Shown here piece by piece: positions 19,777 through 30,284 of a DNA stretch of 64,000 bases. Location: the NCBI GenBank assembly GCA_963575745.1, contig CAUYUJ010015296.1, positions 180,259 to 244,258 on the forward strand, read 5' to 3'. Origin of the DNA: Prorocentrum cordatum (Eukaryota; Sar; Dinophyceae; Prorocentrales; Prorocentraceae). Under the pieces are notes generated by a model. The model ran no database searches. It was not told where the DNA came from and was given only the letters and a program-made list of their open reading frames with translations. Made by a program: the position numbers and the translations under genes. Every line of letters begins with the position of its first letter. Positions within the stretch are counted from its first letter, which is position 1.

Positions 19777-20997
19777 GTGGTCCTCGAGGGCCCTGAGGGG
19801 GAGGAGTTGGCGGTTGAGGTTGAGGGGGTGGCGTCTCTTGTTCAGGGCCCTCGGTTGGACGTAGCCCCTGATGGCTCCTGCGCGCGATCAGGCTTAGTGG
19901 AGCTTGAGCGTGCGTCGTGGTCCATTGCAGTGCTGTCTCCTGAGTCTAATGTGCCCGTGGCAGTCATTCGTGGCCCTGTTGCAGGCAACCTTCCTCGAAC
20001 GCCGAGTATCGCCGAAAGTGTTGCGCTTTGTTTGATTGGCCAGATCGCCGACCGTGAGACCCTGGCTGGCAGCGACTGCGCCTCCGCGATTCGGCGATTC
20101 CAGCAACCTGTTCAAGCCCAGCTGCGTGCGTCCAACCAGGCAGCTGGCATTCTGAAGTTCGGTCGTGGCCTGGAAGGCCACCAATTCATTTCGGCTTGGC
20201 ACGTCAAGGCTCATCGGTCCCAGGAGCAGATTGACAGTCTCTCGGGCGAGGAGCGCCACTGGGCTGAAGCGAACCGTTTCGCCGATCACCATGCTAAACT
20301 TGCTGCCAGTTTACACCCTGCTCCGCCGCCAGAGTTTTTGGCCAAGCTCGATCTCGCGAGGAGTCGGGCTGCCGAGTTTGTGTCGTTGGCTGCTGCTGTC
20401 CTCCCGTGCTTCCTCGAGGAGAGGCCGCAGCGGTGGCGGAGACCCACAGCACTGTGCCGAAAGAGGAACTCTCGGGGGGAGGGGGGGCACTCTTGGGGTC
20501 TGGGTGAGCTCGGCTGGCAGTGCGAAGTCTGCTTCAAGGTTGCGCCATCGTGTCGCAACCTGCCTTTGACTGGTTGTCTTGGGACCCCGTCGTTTTTGAA
20601 GCCTCTCACGGAAAAATCGTTGGGGCATCAGCTTGTCAACGTCAATGGCTCTCGTCATGCTCCGTTGCGTGCTGTGCGGTGCCGTGCCGAGGAAGAGAGC
20701 ACCGAGGCTCGACGGGGATCCCTGCTGTGTCTGAAGTGTGGAGGTTGGAGCCAGGAAAAGGCCATTAAGTTGAGCAAGCCCTGTGCCCCCTCCACCAGCA
20801 CTGGTAAAATGATTTTGTCGCGTTTTCGGAGAGGGCTCGCTTCGAATCCCCGAATTCGTGCGTTGATCGACCGAGCGGTTCCTGCCCCGCGCGTCGGTCT
20901 CACAGTGGCTAGTGCGAGGGATGTCAGAACGTCGACGTCAGTTGTTGAGTACTCGGTCGACAGTGCTATCTCGTACGAAGCTCGAATGGCTCGCTAG
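19777..20997 (+). CDS. LINE ORF2, RNase H and C-terminal zinc finger
   Basis: Separate frame of 406 codons. RNase H residues are all present: Asp in APDGSCAR, Glu in SIAESVALCL, Asp in GSDCASAIRRF and Asp in ANRFADHHAKLA, with WHVKAHRS between. A Cys-rich tail follows (CEVCFKVAP, CLKCGGW), as in dinoflagellate LINEs. Stop TAG 20995-20997. Unlike the endonuclease and RT motif A, this module keeps its catalytic acids. Confidence 0.75.
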   Translation: MVLEGPEGEELAVEVEGVASLVQGPRLDVAPDGSCARSGLVELERASWSIAVLSPESNVPVAVIRGPVAGNLPRTPSIAESVALCLIGQIADRETLAGSDCASAIRRFQQPVQAQLRASNQAAGILKFGRGLEGHQFISAWHVKAHRSQEQIDSLSGEERHWAEANRFADHHAKLAASLHPAPPPEFLAKLDLARSRAAEFVSLAAAVLPCFLEERPQRWRRPTALCRKRNSRGEGGHSWGLGELGWQCEVCFKVAPSCRNLPLTGCLGTPSFLKPLTEKSLGHQLVNVNGSRHAPLRAVRCRAEEESTEARRGSLLCLKCGGWSQEKAIKLSKPCAPSTSTGKMILSRFRRGLASNPRIRALIDRAVPAPRVGLTVASARDVRTSTSVVEYSVDSAISYEARMAR

Positions 20998-21330
20998 CTG
21001 GAACGGGTTCGAGCCCGTGAGAACAGCCGCCAGGTTTAAGTTTATCGGAGCGGGTGCACCTGTCGCGAGCGCCGAGAGTGGCAAGTGTCCACCACGCTCG
21101 GCCTCACAAAATCTCCCCCTGATGGTGCACCCGCCCCCACAAGTTTTGCGGGCTGGCCCCTCTCTCCTTGGACTGTCCTCCTGAGGGTCGTCTCGTCTCA
21201 TCTCATCTCATCTCATCCCTGGCCTCCCCGCTGGGCCGCGCACGTGCCGCCGGTCATGATTTGCACCCCCCCTCTTGGACACCCCCCTCTTGGCCGCTCC
21301 CGAGGTTAGTGAGGCCAGGCCTCCCAGATT

Positions 21331-21500
21331 CGAAGACGAAAACGGCATGAACATGAATTTTCGTTGGTGCGCGCGACCTTCTTGGATTTGCACTGAACCC
21401 CTGGCGGCGCCTCTGGCGCCGCCCATTGCGCGCTCCGCGCGCTAGGAGGGGGGTCCAGCGCGGATCTAGGCAATCCGCGCGGACCTCCACATGTTCCTCA
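21331..21500. mobile_element. MITE family M, copy 3
   Basis: The left arm starts CGAAGACGAAAACGGCATGA. The inner partner pair is CTTCTTGGATTTGCACTG against CCAGCGCGGATCTAGGCAATCCGCGCGGACCTCC. The outer right arm is diverged, so the end is approximate. Confidence 0.65.
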
Positions 21501-21540
21501 CCGGACAGGTTGGGGCTGTTGGATTGTAAGAACAAGGCTC

Positions 21541-21780
21541 CCTGCCCGCCCAGTCTGCATACCGCGGCTGCCAGGTATGCCAGGTCCACAGAGAGTATCC
21601 CCAGTTTCCCGCCTCGCGCCGACCCGCCCACTCTGCATCCCGGGGCTGGCAGATCCCCAGGTCCACCGAGTGTACCCCGAGTTTCCCGCCTCGCGCCGAC
21701 CCGGCCAGTCTGCATACCGCGGCCGCCGGATCACCCAGTCCAACGAGTATCCCCCGAGTTTCCCGCCTCGCGCCGTCGAC
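21541..21780. repeat. 77-78-bp tandem repeat, three units
   Basis: TCTGCAT marks units at 21554, 21632 and 21709. Each ends GTTTCCCGCCTCGCGCCGAC. Unrelated in sequence to array T2 despite the similar period. Confidence 0.75.
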
Positions 21781-21785
21781 AGCAC

Positions 21786-22820
21786 AATACACAGCTCTGC
21801 ATAAGATGGCACATCATAACATGACAGAGCGCGGCACAACATATGATAACAGATCAGGGCATAGCATCGGAAAACAGCATAAACTATGACGGAGCGAATC
21901 ATCCAGAACAGCGCACATCAGCACACCACCTAACAGACCATAACAGTGCATAACACACCGTACCATGGCGTATCATGCATAACACACCAACATAGACCTT
22001 ATCACATCATGGCATGGCATGACAGGACATACCCTAGCATACCACATCAAGAAAAACATGCCATGACAGAGCGTAGCATACATACATAGTACAGCACACG
22101 TCACAACATATCAAAACAGTCAATCTCATAACCAGGCGCGACAACGCATAGCATGCCAGCACACTCCATGCTATAACACAGTGTACAAATAACACAGCAT
22201 CACATCACACATCATCCCATAGCAGTGCAAAGCATAAGCAGGCCGCGAACCTGCTATAGCATAGCACAATATAGCATACCACACATCATAAGCTATAACA
22301 CCGCGGATCATACATAACAAATCATAACACCAGACCGCGTGCCATAACATATCATATCATACCATAACACACCGTGGCATGACATTTCAGACCACAACAT
22401 GCCATGGCAGAACAGAGCATACCATAGCACAACATCACATCACAGCACGTACCATTACATAGCATGACGATTCATACGCACAGCATATCGTAACGGGGTA
22501 TAACACTAGCTTGTCAGGCAGAACAGGACACACTTCCATAACGAGGCGTACATACCATCTCGTGACATCACACAATGTAGAACACCACGAACACATCAGA
22601 CCTAACAACTACATTTCACAACACAGATCAGCGTTCCCCAGTCCAGAGAACACACACACACACACATCACGGCATTCCACAAAATGACAACGCATACCAT
22701 ATCACATCGTTGCATAATTCAATAACGTAGCAGAGCATGACAGAACAACCAATGCCATGCCATGATAGAACGGAGCATACCATAGCGCAACATAAAGCAT
22801 AGCATAGCATAACATCGCGT
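21786..22820. repeat. Low-GC CATA/GCAT-rich tract
   Basis: One kilobase built from ACATAGCATAACACA-like words (CATAAC, AGCATA, CACATC, CATACC) without a fixed period, in sharp compositional contrast to the GC-rich flanks. No open frame or RNA gene recognised. Probably a decayed satellite. Confidence 0.6.
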
Positions 22821-22937
22821 GTTGGTCAAGACAACCGGGCCCCGCGCGCGTTGTTCCAGGAGGCACGCGCGCCGTCGGGGACAGACACCGAAGGTTCTGG
22901 TGGGGATCGCTCGAGGCAGATAACTTATGATTATGTT

Positions 22938-25235
22938 TGTTCCCAACCATCCTGTGGTGTTGGGCCCTCGTTTTGAAAAGACAGCGTCCCGCGTCTCATT
23001 GACTCCCTCCCTGTCCTCCTCCTCCTCCTCCTCCTCCTCCTCCTCCTCCTCCTCCTCCTCCTCCTCCTCCTCCTCCTCCTCCCTCCTCCCCCCCGCCCTC
23101 AAAAGACCACTGGGTGGTGGTGGTTGCTGTTTGGGAGTGCGGAGGGCTCTTGTCTGGCCCTCGCCAGTGTTCAGCACCTGGGCCACCCAGACCCGCAGGG
23201 TGGGCGGGGGAGGCGCATGGACGCGTGCCACCTGGCCTGCGGGCTTGGGGAGTTGGTCCTGGGCCAATGTATATTCGCACCATGTGCCCCGCACGGCAAT
23301 TACTTGAGCTGGCTTCCAGTGCTGCCGACCTGAGTGGCTGGTGGCATGGAGCGGAGGTGGTCCGTCGCTGTCTGAGGCCAGGCTGTCTCGGCTAGGGGTT
23401 TCTAAGGCCTGGCCGTCCAGGCACGCAGCGCGCCGTGGCGAGTCACTCGCCGCGCTGTGGTCTCGGGACAAGCCCTCCCCTCCCCGCGTGCCTCTAGCTC
23501 TCCGCATGTCAATCAGTTCGGCGCACCACTCACACGATTCGTGGCACCACAGGGAGCTCCACCGAAGGCCCCAGTGGCGATCTTCGCACGCGTCCGCCCC
23601 ACCCACTATAGCGCACCGTGGCCCCATAGAGCTCTACCGAAAGCCCCAGTGGCAGCGTGCGCATGCGCCCGCAGCAACCAGTACAGCGCTTCGTGGCCGC
23701 ATAGGGAGCTCCACCGACGGACACAATGGCGGCGTTTGCACAGTCCCGCGCCACTCAGTACAGCGCGTCGTAGCCCATAGGGACCTCCACCGAAGGTTTC
23801 AGCGCCGACGTTCGCATGCGCCCGCCCCACCCAGTACAGCGCTTCGTGGCCCGATAGGGGGCGCCGCCGAGGGCTCCAGTGGCGACGTTCGCATGCGTCC
23901 GCCCCGCCAAGTACAATGTTTTGTGACCCACCGGGAGTTCTTACGAGGGCCCCAGTGGCGACGTTCGCATGCGTCCGCTTCGAGCAGTACAACGCTTCGT
24001 GGTCTCATAGGGGCCTCTACCGAAGGCCCCAGTGGCGACGTTCGCATGCGTCCGCCCCGCCCAATACAGCGCTTCGTGGCCGCATAGGGAGCGTTACCGA
24101 AGGATCGCGCTGCGACGTTCACATGCGTCCGCCCCACCGAGCACAGCGCTTCGTGGCCACATAGAGAGCTCCACCGAAGGCCCCAGCGGCAACGTTTGCG
24201 TGCATACGCCCAAAGAAGTAAAGCGTTTCGTGGCACATAGGGAATTCCACCGAAGGCCCCAGTGGCGACGTTCGCATTCGTCCGCCCCAGCCAGTACGTC
24301 CGCCCCACCAACTACAGCGGTTCGTGGCTCCATAGGGAGCGTTACCGAAGGCCCCAGTGGCGGCGTTCGCATGCGTCCGCCCCACCCACTGCAGCGCTTT
24401 TCTGGTCCCATAGGAGTTCCCCCGCTATTTGCAGCCAGCTGCCCCATACGGGGCTCCACCGCAGGCCCCATTGGTGACGTTCGCATTCGTCCGCCCCACC
24501 CAGTACAGCGCTTCGTGGCCCCACGATTTCCATTGAAGGTCCCAGTGGCGACGTTCGCATGCGTCCCTCCCGCCCGGTACTCAGCGCTTCGTGGCATCAT
24601 AGGGGCCTCCACCGAAAGCCCCAGTGGCGGCGTTCGCATGCGCCCGCCCCACCCAGTACAGCGCTCCGTGGCTACAAGGCAGCGTTTCGTTGCCCCATAG
24701 GGAGCCCCACCGAAGGCCCCAGTGGCGACGTCCGCATGCGTTCACCCAACCCAGTACAGCGTTTCGTGGATCCATTGGGGGCTGTACTGAAGGCCCCAGT
24801 GGCGACGTTCGCATGCGCCCCCCCTGCCCATGTCGGCACACCCCTCACGCGCTTCGTGGCCCCACAGGGAGCGCCACCGGAGGCCCCAGCGCCGACGTTC
24901 GCATGCGTCCCCCCTGCCCATGTCGGGACATCCCTCACGCGTTTTCGTGGCCCCAGAAGGGGCCTCCACCGAAGGCCCCAGTGGCGACGTTCGCATGCGT
25001 CCCCCACAATTTCGGCACACCCTTCACACGCTTCGTGGCCCCATAGGAAGCTCCACCGAAAGCCCCAATGGCGACATTCGCATGGTGGTCCCGCTCGATG
25101 TCGGCACACCGCTCACACGTTTCGTGGCCCCATAAAGGGGGGTATGCGCAAGGCCCCAGTAGCAGCGCCCGCATGGTGGCCCCGCCACTTTTCGGCAAAC
25201 CCTTTACACGCTTCGTGGCACCATAAGGAGAATCA
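22938..25235. repeat. Tandem array T2 (77/88-bp units) with lead module
   Basis: The lead TTCCCAACCATCCTGTGGTG...CTCGTTTTGAA (22938-22976) and pure TCC tract (23016-23090) match array T1. After about 420 bp, units run from 23520 to 25235. TTCGCATGCG marks units at 23811, 23888, 23964 and 24041. Central units are 77 bp; the first and the last several (from about 24830) are 88-bp, with an extra 11 bp around TCGGCACACCCCTCACRCG. T1 uses the 88-bp form. Confidence 0.9.
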
Positions 25236-25308
25236 TCGAGGGCAATACCCACACCGGCGACTCACAACTGCATATGGTTGGGCACTTGGCCAGGATCCTC
25301 TATTCCCA

Positions 25309-25483
25309 GATGGGGTCAGAGTAGATGGAATCCGAGGATCGCGCCGCATCGCCGATGCATCGCCGATGCGGCTCGATGGGCAGCCCGATCTTCGTCACGC
25401 CGACGGCGCCGATGCATCGCCGACGTCGCCGATGCATTGGCGATGCGGCGCGATCCTCTGACCCCACCTGCCCGGACCCCATC
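25309..25483. mobile_element. MITE family P, copy 1 (175 bp)
   Basis: Terminal inverted arms GATGGGGTC...GAGGATCGCGCCGCATCGCC and the reverse at the right end. The centre is built from CGATGCATCGCCGACGTCGCC palindromic words. A second copy of equal length is at 29875-30049. Confidence 0.7.
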
Positions 25484-25597
25484 CAGGAAGCCTCCAGTGA
25501 GAGAGCGGGCGGGATCCCTTGAGGTGTTCGCCGTTCTTGGCCTCGGGTTGGCCCTTCCAGGGCTCCAGGGCCGTCAGAGAGTCGCCGCCCCGGAGAA

Positions 25598-25783
25598 GTT
25601 GAGAAGTCCCAGAAACTGCAGGAGCAGAAGCCATGAACTTCCAGAGGTCCGCAAGGATTTTTCCTGGAGCGGCGCGGGAGGTGCCGCCGGAAAGAGGGGG
25701 CTCCAGCGCCGACCCCCACGAATTCCTCGCGGACCTCCGAGAATCGATGCTTCTTGCGCCCGCTGTTCCTCCCGGACTTCCTG
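25598..25783. mobile_element. MITE family M, copy 4
   Basis: CCATGAACTTCCAGAGGTCC at the left pairs with GGACCTCCGAGAATCGATG at the right. The core is GGATTTTTCCTGGAGCGGCG against CCAGCGCCGACCC. Confidence 0.6.
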
Positions 25784-25941
25784 GGGGGGGTCCCAGGAGC
25801 CGATGCCTGTAGATGCAAGCTGGCGCGCAGCCAGCAGACTCCCGCGAGCAACCACCGAAACGACCACAAGCGAGGCGGGCACTGGCCTGGAAGGCGCAGC
25901 GCCCACGCGTACCCGCAGGGAGGCCAGCCAAGCCTCTGTAG

Positions 25942-26168
25942 CGGCTCCCCGACCCACCGTCACCCTGCGCCGCCTCCCGTGGCACCGCGCTCCCCGCGCG
26001 GCCAAGGTCCAAGCTGCAGTGCCTGCTGCCCTGCCTGGTGTGCCGCGAGCGGCAGAGCGTGGTCGTGCACGTGCGCAGCGCCGCCAACCGCGGCGGAGCG
26101 CCGCTCTTCCAGGCCCGGGTGGCCGAGGACGCCGCGGCGGGCTCCCCGGGGGGCCCACAAGCGGTGCG
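25942..26168 (+). CDS. Scramblase/LURP-one-like gene, putative exon 1
   Basis: Frame open from a plausible acceptor (CCTCTGTAG, 25933-25941) to a donor-like GTGACC at 26169. It encodes PRSKLQCLLPCLVCRERQSV, then VVHVRSAANRGGAPLFQARV. This resembles the N-terminal strand region of dinoflagellate LURP-one/phospholipid-scramblase-like proteins (a basic, Cys-containing CLPCL segment and a LF.ARV strand). No intact start Met was identified. Proposed role: membrane-associated tubby-fold protein. Inferred from pattern only. Confidence 0.4.
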
Positions 26169-26189
26169 GTGACCACATTGTGCGGTCTA

Positions 26190-26390
26190 GGGCCCCACCG
26201 GGCTCCACCGGGCTCCACAGGGGCTCCCTTGGGCTCCGTGGGGCCCAGGGGGCTCCGCCGGGCTCCACAGGGGCTCCACAGGGCTCCCTTGGGCTCCGTG
26301 GGGCCCATAAGGGGCTCCTCCGTAGGGCTCCAGAAGGCCCGAGCCCGGAGGGCTCCATGGGGCCCCGTGGGGCTCCACGGTCAGTGGGTG
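26190..26390. repeat. GGGGCTCC-rich short tandem repeats
   Basis: GGGCTCCACCGGGCTCCAC and GGGCTCCGTGGGGCCCA repeat with two longer near-identical blocks (about 26215-26255 and 26270-26310). Confidence 0.7.
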
Positions 26391-26486
26391 AGTTTCGCAC
26401 GTTTTCGTTGGCTCGTGGGGGCCTTCCTGCCTCGGGATGCGTTCCAGCAGCGGCGCTTCGCAGAGGGCGTTCTTTCTGGACTCCCT

Positions 26487-26675
26487 AAATGGGTACGGAA
26501 AGAATGGGTACAATGCCCAACAGCAGTTCCTGTTCATTTTGAACAGGACTCGCTGTCCACGCCGCCGCGGCCTGTGTCCATTCGAGACAGGAGGCCGCCC
26601 GCCCAACAGCGGCCGTTGTTGGTTTGGGACAACATTTGCTGTTGGGCATTGTACCCATTCTTTCCGTACCCATTT
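26487..26675. mobile_element. MITE-like insertion with perfect 39-bp inverted ends
   Basis: The left end begins AAATGGGTACGGAAAGAATG and the right end is its exact inverse (...CGTACCCATTT) over 39 bp. Weaker pairing continues about 9 bp outside (GGACTCCCT against CGGGCGTCC). It lies in what I read as an intron of the scramblase-like gene. Confidence 0.75.
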
Positions 26676-26961
26676 CGGGCGTCCAAATTCTTGGGGTACC
26701 TCCCCAGATCGTCCAGAACGGCCGCCGTAGAGCCGAGTTACGAGCCTGAACACCACAGGGCACCGTGCCCACACCGTGCAGTGAGTCAGTGGGTATGCGG
26801 GGTCACTGCGCGGGTTTGGGGCTCGGCTCGTTCTCCAGGGATGTCTCGGGAGAGTGGGGCCTGTGGGATCCAGACACCATGGGGCGTCGGACCGTGGGGT
26901 GAGCTCTCGGGATTTCGAGGTCACCGCGCGGTGGAGTCACCGTCCCGAGTTGGGATCCGCA

Positions 26962-27079
26962 GGCTCAAGGGCCGGCATCTATCTGGAGACGCTGGACGGC
27001 GGAGACTTGTTTGCCTTCCTGTCCACGGAGGAGCTGTGGGTCCGCCCGGAGGGGCGCGAGCCAGTGATGCAGATCATGA
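26962..27079 (+). CDS. Scramblase/LURP-one-like gene, putative exon 2
   Basis: After an acceptor-like GATCCGCAG (26953-26961) the frame reads AGIYLETLDGGDLFAFLSTE, then LWVRPEGREPVMQIMR, ending at a donor-like GAG|GTTCGG (27080). A second possible donor is GAG|GTTAGA at 27104. The D.G..L.FL strand-turn pattern and downstream basic strand fit the tubby/LURP-one barrel. Confidence 0.4.
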
Positions 27080-27304
27080 GGTTCGGATGCAACTCCTGGG
27101 AGGTTAGAATTCAGCTTCGGCGCTGGTATATACGTGGTCGAAACAGAGCCTAGTCCCCCATAATTCCGTTGAGTCTCGTGTCATCCAGCTTATGCCTGAC
27201 CAGGGGCTTCATGAGAGGCCACTCTGGCATATCATGGCCCCTGCACCGTGTGGCAAAAGCCTCTCCTGGTTCTCACGAAAAACCTCCAAGTTGCCTCCTC
27301 AACG

Positions 27305-27378
27305 AGGGCGCACGGCGAGAAGTACGCGACCATGGCGAAGCGCGAGGCGGGGGTCTACTCGATCGTGGGCGCGGCGGC
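27305..27378 (+). CDS. Scramblase/LURP-one-like gene, putative exon 3
   Basis: In the frame open from 27248, GEKYATMAKREAGVYSIVGA is protein-like and matches the kind of strand (KREAGVYSI) seen mid-barrel in this family. Splice sites are uncertain; the end may be at the GTGGGC after SIV. Confidence 0.3.
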
Positions 27379-27599
27379 CGGCGGTGCACAAGTGCCCAGA
27401 TCTCCGACGATCTGGTGGTGGTGCCGATCCCGCTTCTCCTCGATCCCGGCCCCAGGCTTCACGATCGGGTCCCGAGACCATCAAGAGTGGATCCGCATCG
27501 AGAAGTTCCCCCTGTACAGTCGGGGCCTTGCAGAAGGAACCCTTTTCGTTGGGGAGGGGCTCGGTGTTCCTCGATTGTTTTGCAGTTTCCCTTAGGTTT

Positions 27600-28840
27600 C
27601 CCATGGGAAGTTGAAGTTTAACTTAGGGGAAAAGGGGCCTCGTTCCTTATTCAGGGTTCCTTAGGTCAACGCCCCGACTGTATCTGGGAAAAGGGGTCGG
27701 GGCTCCTGGGGGGCCGCGAACGCAGCAAACCAGGTCGTTGGATGTCGTGGGAGTGGCCCTTCGCTGGACTGGCCTCCGGTGCGCTGCTTTCGGGGGGGGG
27801 CGGGCGCGGGCGGGCGGGCGGGGGGGGGAGGGGCAGGCGAGCCCAGGCGCGCAAGTTGTGGCGCCGTCGCACCGCACGTCACCGGGCGGTGGCCAGCCGC
27901 GCAGCCGGAGGCCACTCTGGCCCTGTACGGTCCACCCGCATAGTACAGTGGGGGCCTCGGACGCAAGAGACCTCCGCAAGAAACCCAACCCTGAAATCCG
28001 CGATTTGTTCCATGAGGATCCAAGCTTGTCGATCGAAAGTCATCCGGATCTTATTGGGGACCCATCGACGTCCAAGAAGCCCGGGGCACCCTGGCAAGAT
28101 CCAGCTGCTGGCTTCTTGGCGCGCGCCCCCCATGCAAGGACGGGCACCCCTCCCAGGGATTCCCCCGCAGCCCTGCCCCTTCGGCCCCTCCCTGGCGACC
28201 CTCGCGGGCCAACCCCGCCTGGAAAACGCTGACGTGGCCCTCCGGGGCCACCTGCGCCCTTGCCGCGCAGCCCTGCGATGCGGGTCGACTGTCTTGGGCC
28301 ACCCGCGGCGTGAGCGGCCGAGGCGGGCACGGTGGCGGTCCTCGTCGGCAGCCTCTCTGGGCACCGGGCGGGGGGGCGAACGCTGCTCTCGGGGTGCCGA
28401 GGCCGCCCCAGGGACCGAGCGCACGCTGGCCAGCAGCTCGAGGAGAGTCCCAGCCGTGGCGGCGATGGCGCTCCCAGGACGAGCACGGGCACGGGTACCT
28501 TCCCAGCGGGCCGTGGGTGGTGGTCGTTCTCTTGTGCACTGTTCTGCCGATCGGCGCGGGCCCTCGCACCCGCCCTCCCCTCCCCCCCTGGAGCAGACCT
28601 TGGCTGTTTTGGGCGCCCGTTTCAAGCAGGTGGGCTGCTCCCCATGGGATTCTCCAATGGAGCACTGTTCCAAACAGTCTCGCTAAGCAGAGGTCCGGAG
28701 CCTGACAACCCCCCCCTTCCGCTCAATGTCGAAACGCCGAACTAGAAAACGCTCACGTGAAGATCTCTCTGAAGCAGCCGCAGCGACCGATACGTCATCC
28801 AGACCCGACGGTTTTCAGAGATGTCCGATGTACGTTCAGT
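27600..28840. other. Presumed intron, no exon identified
   Basis: GC-rich sequence with G runs at 27790-27830. Several overlapping frames are open on both strands, but none shows domain-like sequence. Confidence 0.3.
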
Positions 28841-28849
28841 ATCTTAGAT

Positions 28850-29035
28850 TTGCGTGTCGCTGCGCTGGTTCTGGCCCACCACGCTTCGACGCATCACCAC
28901 ATCCGCGTCACAGTCCCAGAGCGTCAAAGTCCCAAGCCTTCTCCAGCCTCCCGCCCCGCGGAGCGGAGCGACACGCTATCCGCTTGCAGGGCATAGCATG
29001 TCGTTTGGGCTGCTGCTGCGACACGCTATGCTAAA
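28850..29035 (+). repeat. Dispersed repeat R2, copy 2
   Basis: Shares GCGTGTCGCTGCGCTGGTTCTG, CCCGCCCCGCGGAGCGGAGC and TCCGCTTGCAGGGCAT with 6935-7132 and inverted 58165-58355. Confidence 0.65.
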
Positions 29036-29235
29036 TTATTGTAGTGGCCTTCGGCCAGTGCCGCCGATCCGGGGCGCTCCGACTGATGTGATCCTTCTTC
29101 GCCCTCGTCCCTCCTCTCTTTTTCCCTCCCCTCCTCTCACTCAGCATTTATCCAGTGGCCGTCGGCCTATCCCGCCACCGTGCGTGGGTGGTGGGTCAGA
29201 GGCCTCATGGATGCTGGTTGGGATCTCGTGGTTGG

Positions 29236-29410
29236 CTGGGACTTCTGGGGGCCTCTTGGGCGCCTCTTGGGGCTTCTTGGGGGCCTCTTGGGCCTCTTGG
29301 GGCCACTAGAGGGCCTCTTGGGGGTCTCTTGGGAGCCTCTTGGGGCTTCTTGGGGGCCTCTTCTGCGCCCCTTGGGGCCTCTTGGAGGCCTCCTCGGAGC
29401 CTCTTGGTGC
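29236..29410. repeat. GGCCTCTTGGGG tandem repeat
   Basis: A 12-15-bp unit (GGCCTCTTGGGG / GGGGCTTCTTGG) repeated about 14 times. Confidence 0.85.
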
Positions 29411-29619
29411 GGGAGGGGTGGTACTCGAGTTCGGAACCCCCTTCGGAGGCCACGATCCTTGTGAGGGGTGTCAAAAAACGCATCCGCCGGAAACTCGCAC
29501 CCCCCCACCCCACCCCACCCCCCCTTCCCCGGCAGAGCCACCCCGGCAACCCCCTCAGAGGCTGAGGCTCAGCCTCGAGGCTGTAGCTGAGACTCCTTGA
29601 AACTCACACGCCGGATCGG

Positions 29620-29812
29620 CGGATTTGATCGAAGGCTTTCGTAGGTCCGCGCGGATGTCGTGGATCTGCGTTGGGACCCCGTGGCGGCACCTACGTCGCC
29701 GCCCCCAGCGCGCTCCGCGCGCCAGGGAGGGGGGTCCAGCGCCGATCCAAAAATTCCGCGCAGACCCTCGACAGCTTATGTTTATGCAGTTGCTCTTCCT
29801 CTACGTTGGCCT
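29620..29812. mobile_element. MITE family M, copy 5
   Basis: TAGGTCCGCGCGGATGTCGT at the left and AAAATTCCGCGCAGACCC at the right are inverted partners. The centre CGCGCTCCGCGCGCCAGGG is shared with the other copies. The right outer arm reads ATGTTTATGCAGTTGCTCTTC. Confidence 0.7.
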
Positions 29813-29874
29813 CTCGCCAGCATCACTGGGAGCACCAGGCTGCGTCTTTTTGTCCGCATGTATCTCGGCCTCGC

Positions 29875-30049
29875 TGGTGGGGTCCGAGTAGACAGGGTCG
29901 GAAAACCGCGCTGCATCGCCGCTGCATCGGCGATGCAACTCGATGGGGAGCCCGATCTTCTCCACGCCGACGGCGCCGATGCATCGCCGACGTCGCCGAT
30001 GCATCTTCGATGCGGCGCGATCCTCCGACCCCATGTATTCGGATCCCAT
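29875..30049. mobile_element. MITE family P, copy 2 (175 bp)
   Basis: Same 175-bp length and ends as 25309-25483. The shared centre includes CACGCCGACGGCGCCGATGC. Confidence 0.7.
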
Positions 30050-30284
30050 GTGCCCAGCCCCCCGACGTCATGCTGTCGACCCCCAGAGTCGTTGTCTGAC
30101 GACCCCGAGGACTGAGGCCTGCTAAGGGCCCCCAGGGGCCGAAAATAGGGACAATTTGTCAGTCGTGTTTTATTTTTCCTTCGTGACCCGAGAGGGTCTG
30201 AGATCTAGTCGGAGCCCATCTAGGAGGCCTCTAGTCTTAGAGGCGGATACTTCGATTCCATCTGGGAGGTCTCTACGTGGGTAG

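Larger units (their letters stand above)
15138..21217 (+). mobile_element. LINE retrotransposon, full length but inactivated
   Basis: About 6.1 kb from the relict spliced leader to a (TCTCA)n tail at 21186-21217. Order: 5' UTR 15159-15289, ORF1 (zinc-finger plus coiled coil), ORF2 with AP-like endonuclease, reverse transcriptase, Cys-rich knuckle, RNase H and a C-terminal zinc finger. ORF2 is split over frames by three shifts (near 17088-17100, 18455-18465 and 19775). Several catalytic acids are Gly. The leader at the 5' end implies that the copied RNA was a mature trans-spliced message. Confidence 0.85.

Noticed and set aside
21003-21020. tRNA B-box-like GGTTCGAGCCC
   Set aside because: No matching A box, anticodon arm or acceptor stem; it lies in the LINE 3' UTR.
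23341-24087. Long repeat-encoded open frames on both strands of array T2
   Set aside because: The 77-bp period is not a multiple of three and all frames are open by composition.
23520-25235. Possible CRISPR-like array
   Set aside because: Units are contiguous 77/88-bp tandem repeats without unique spacers, in a eukaryotic genome.
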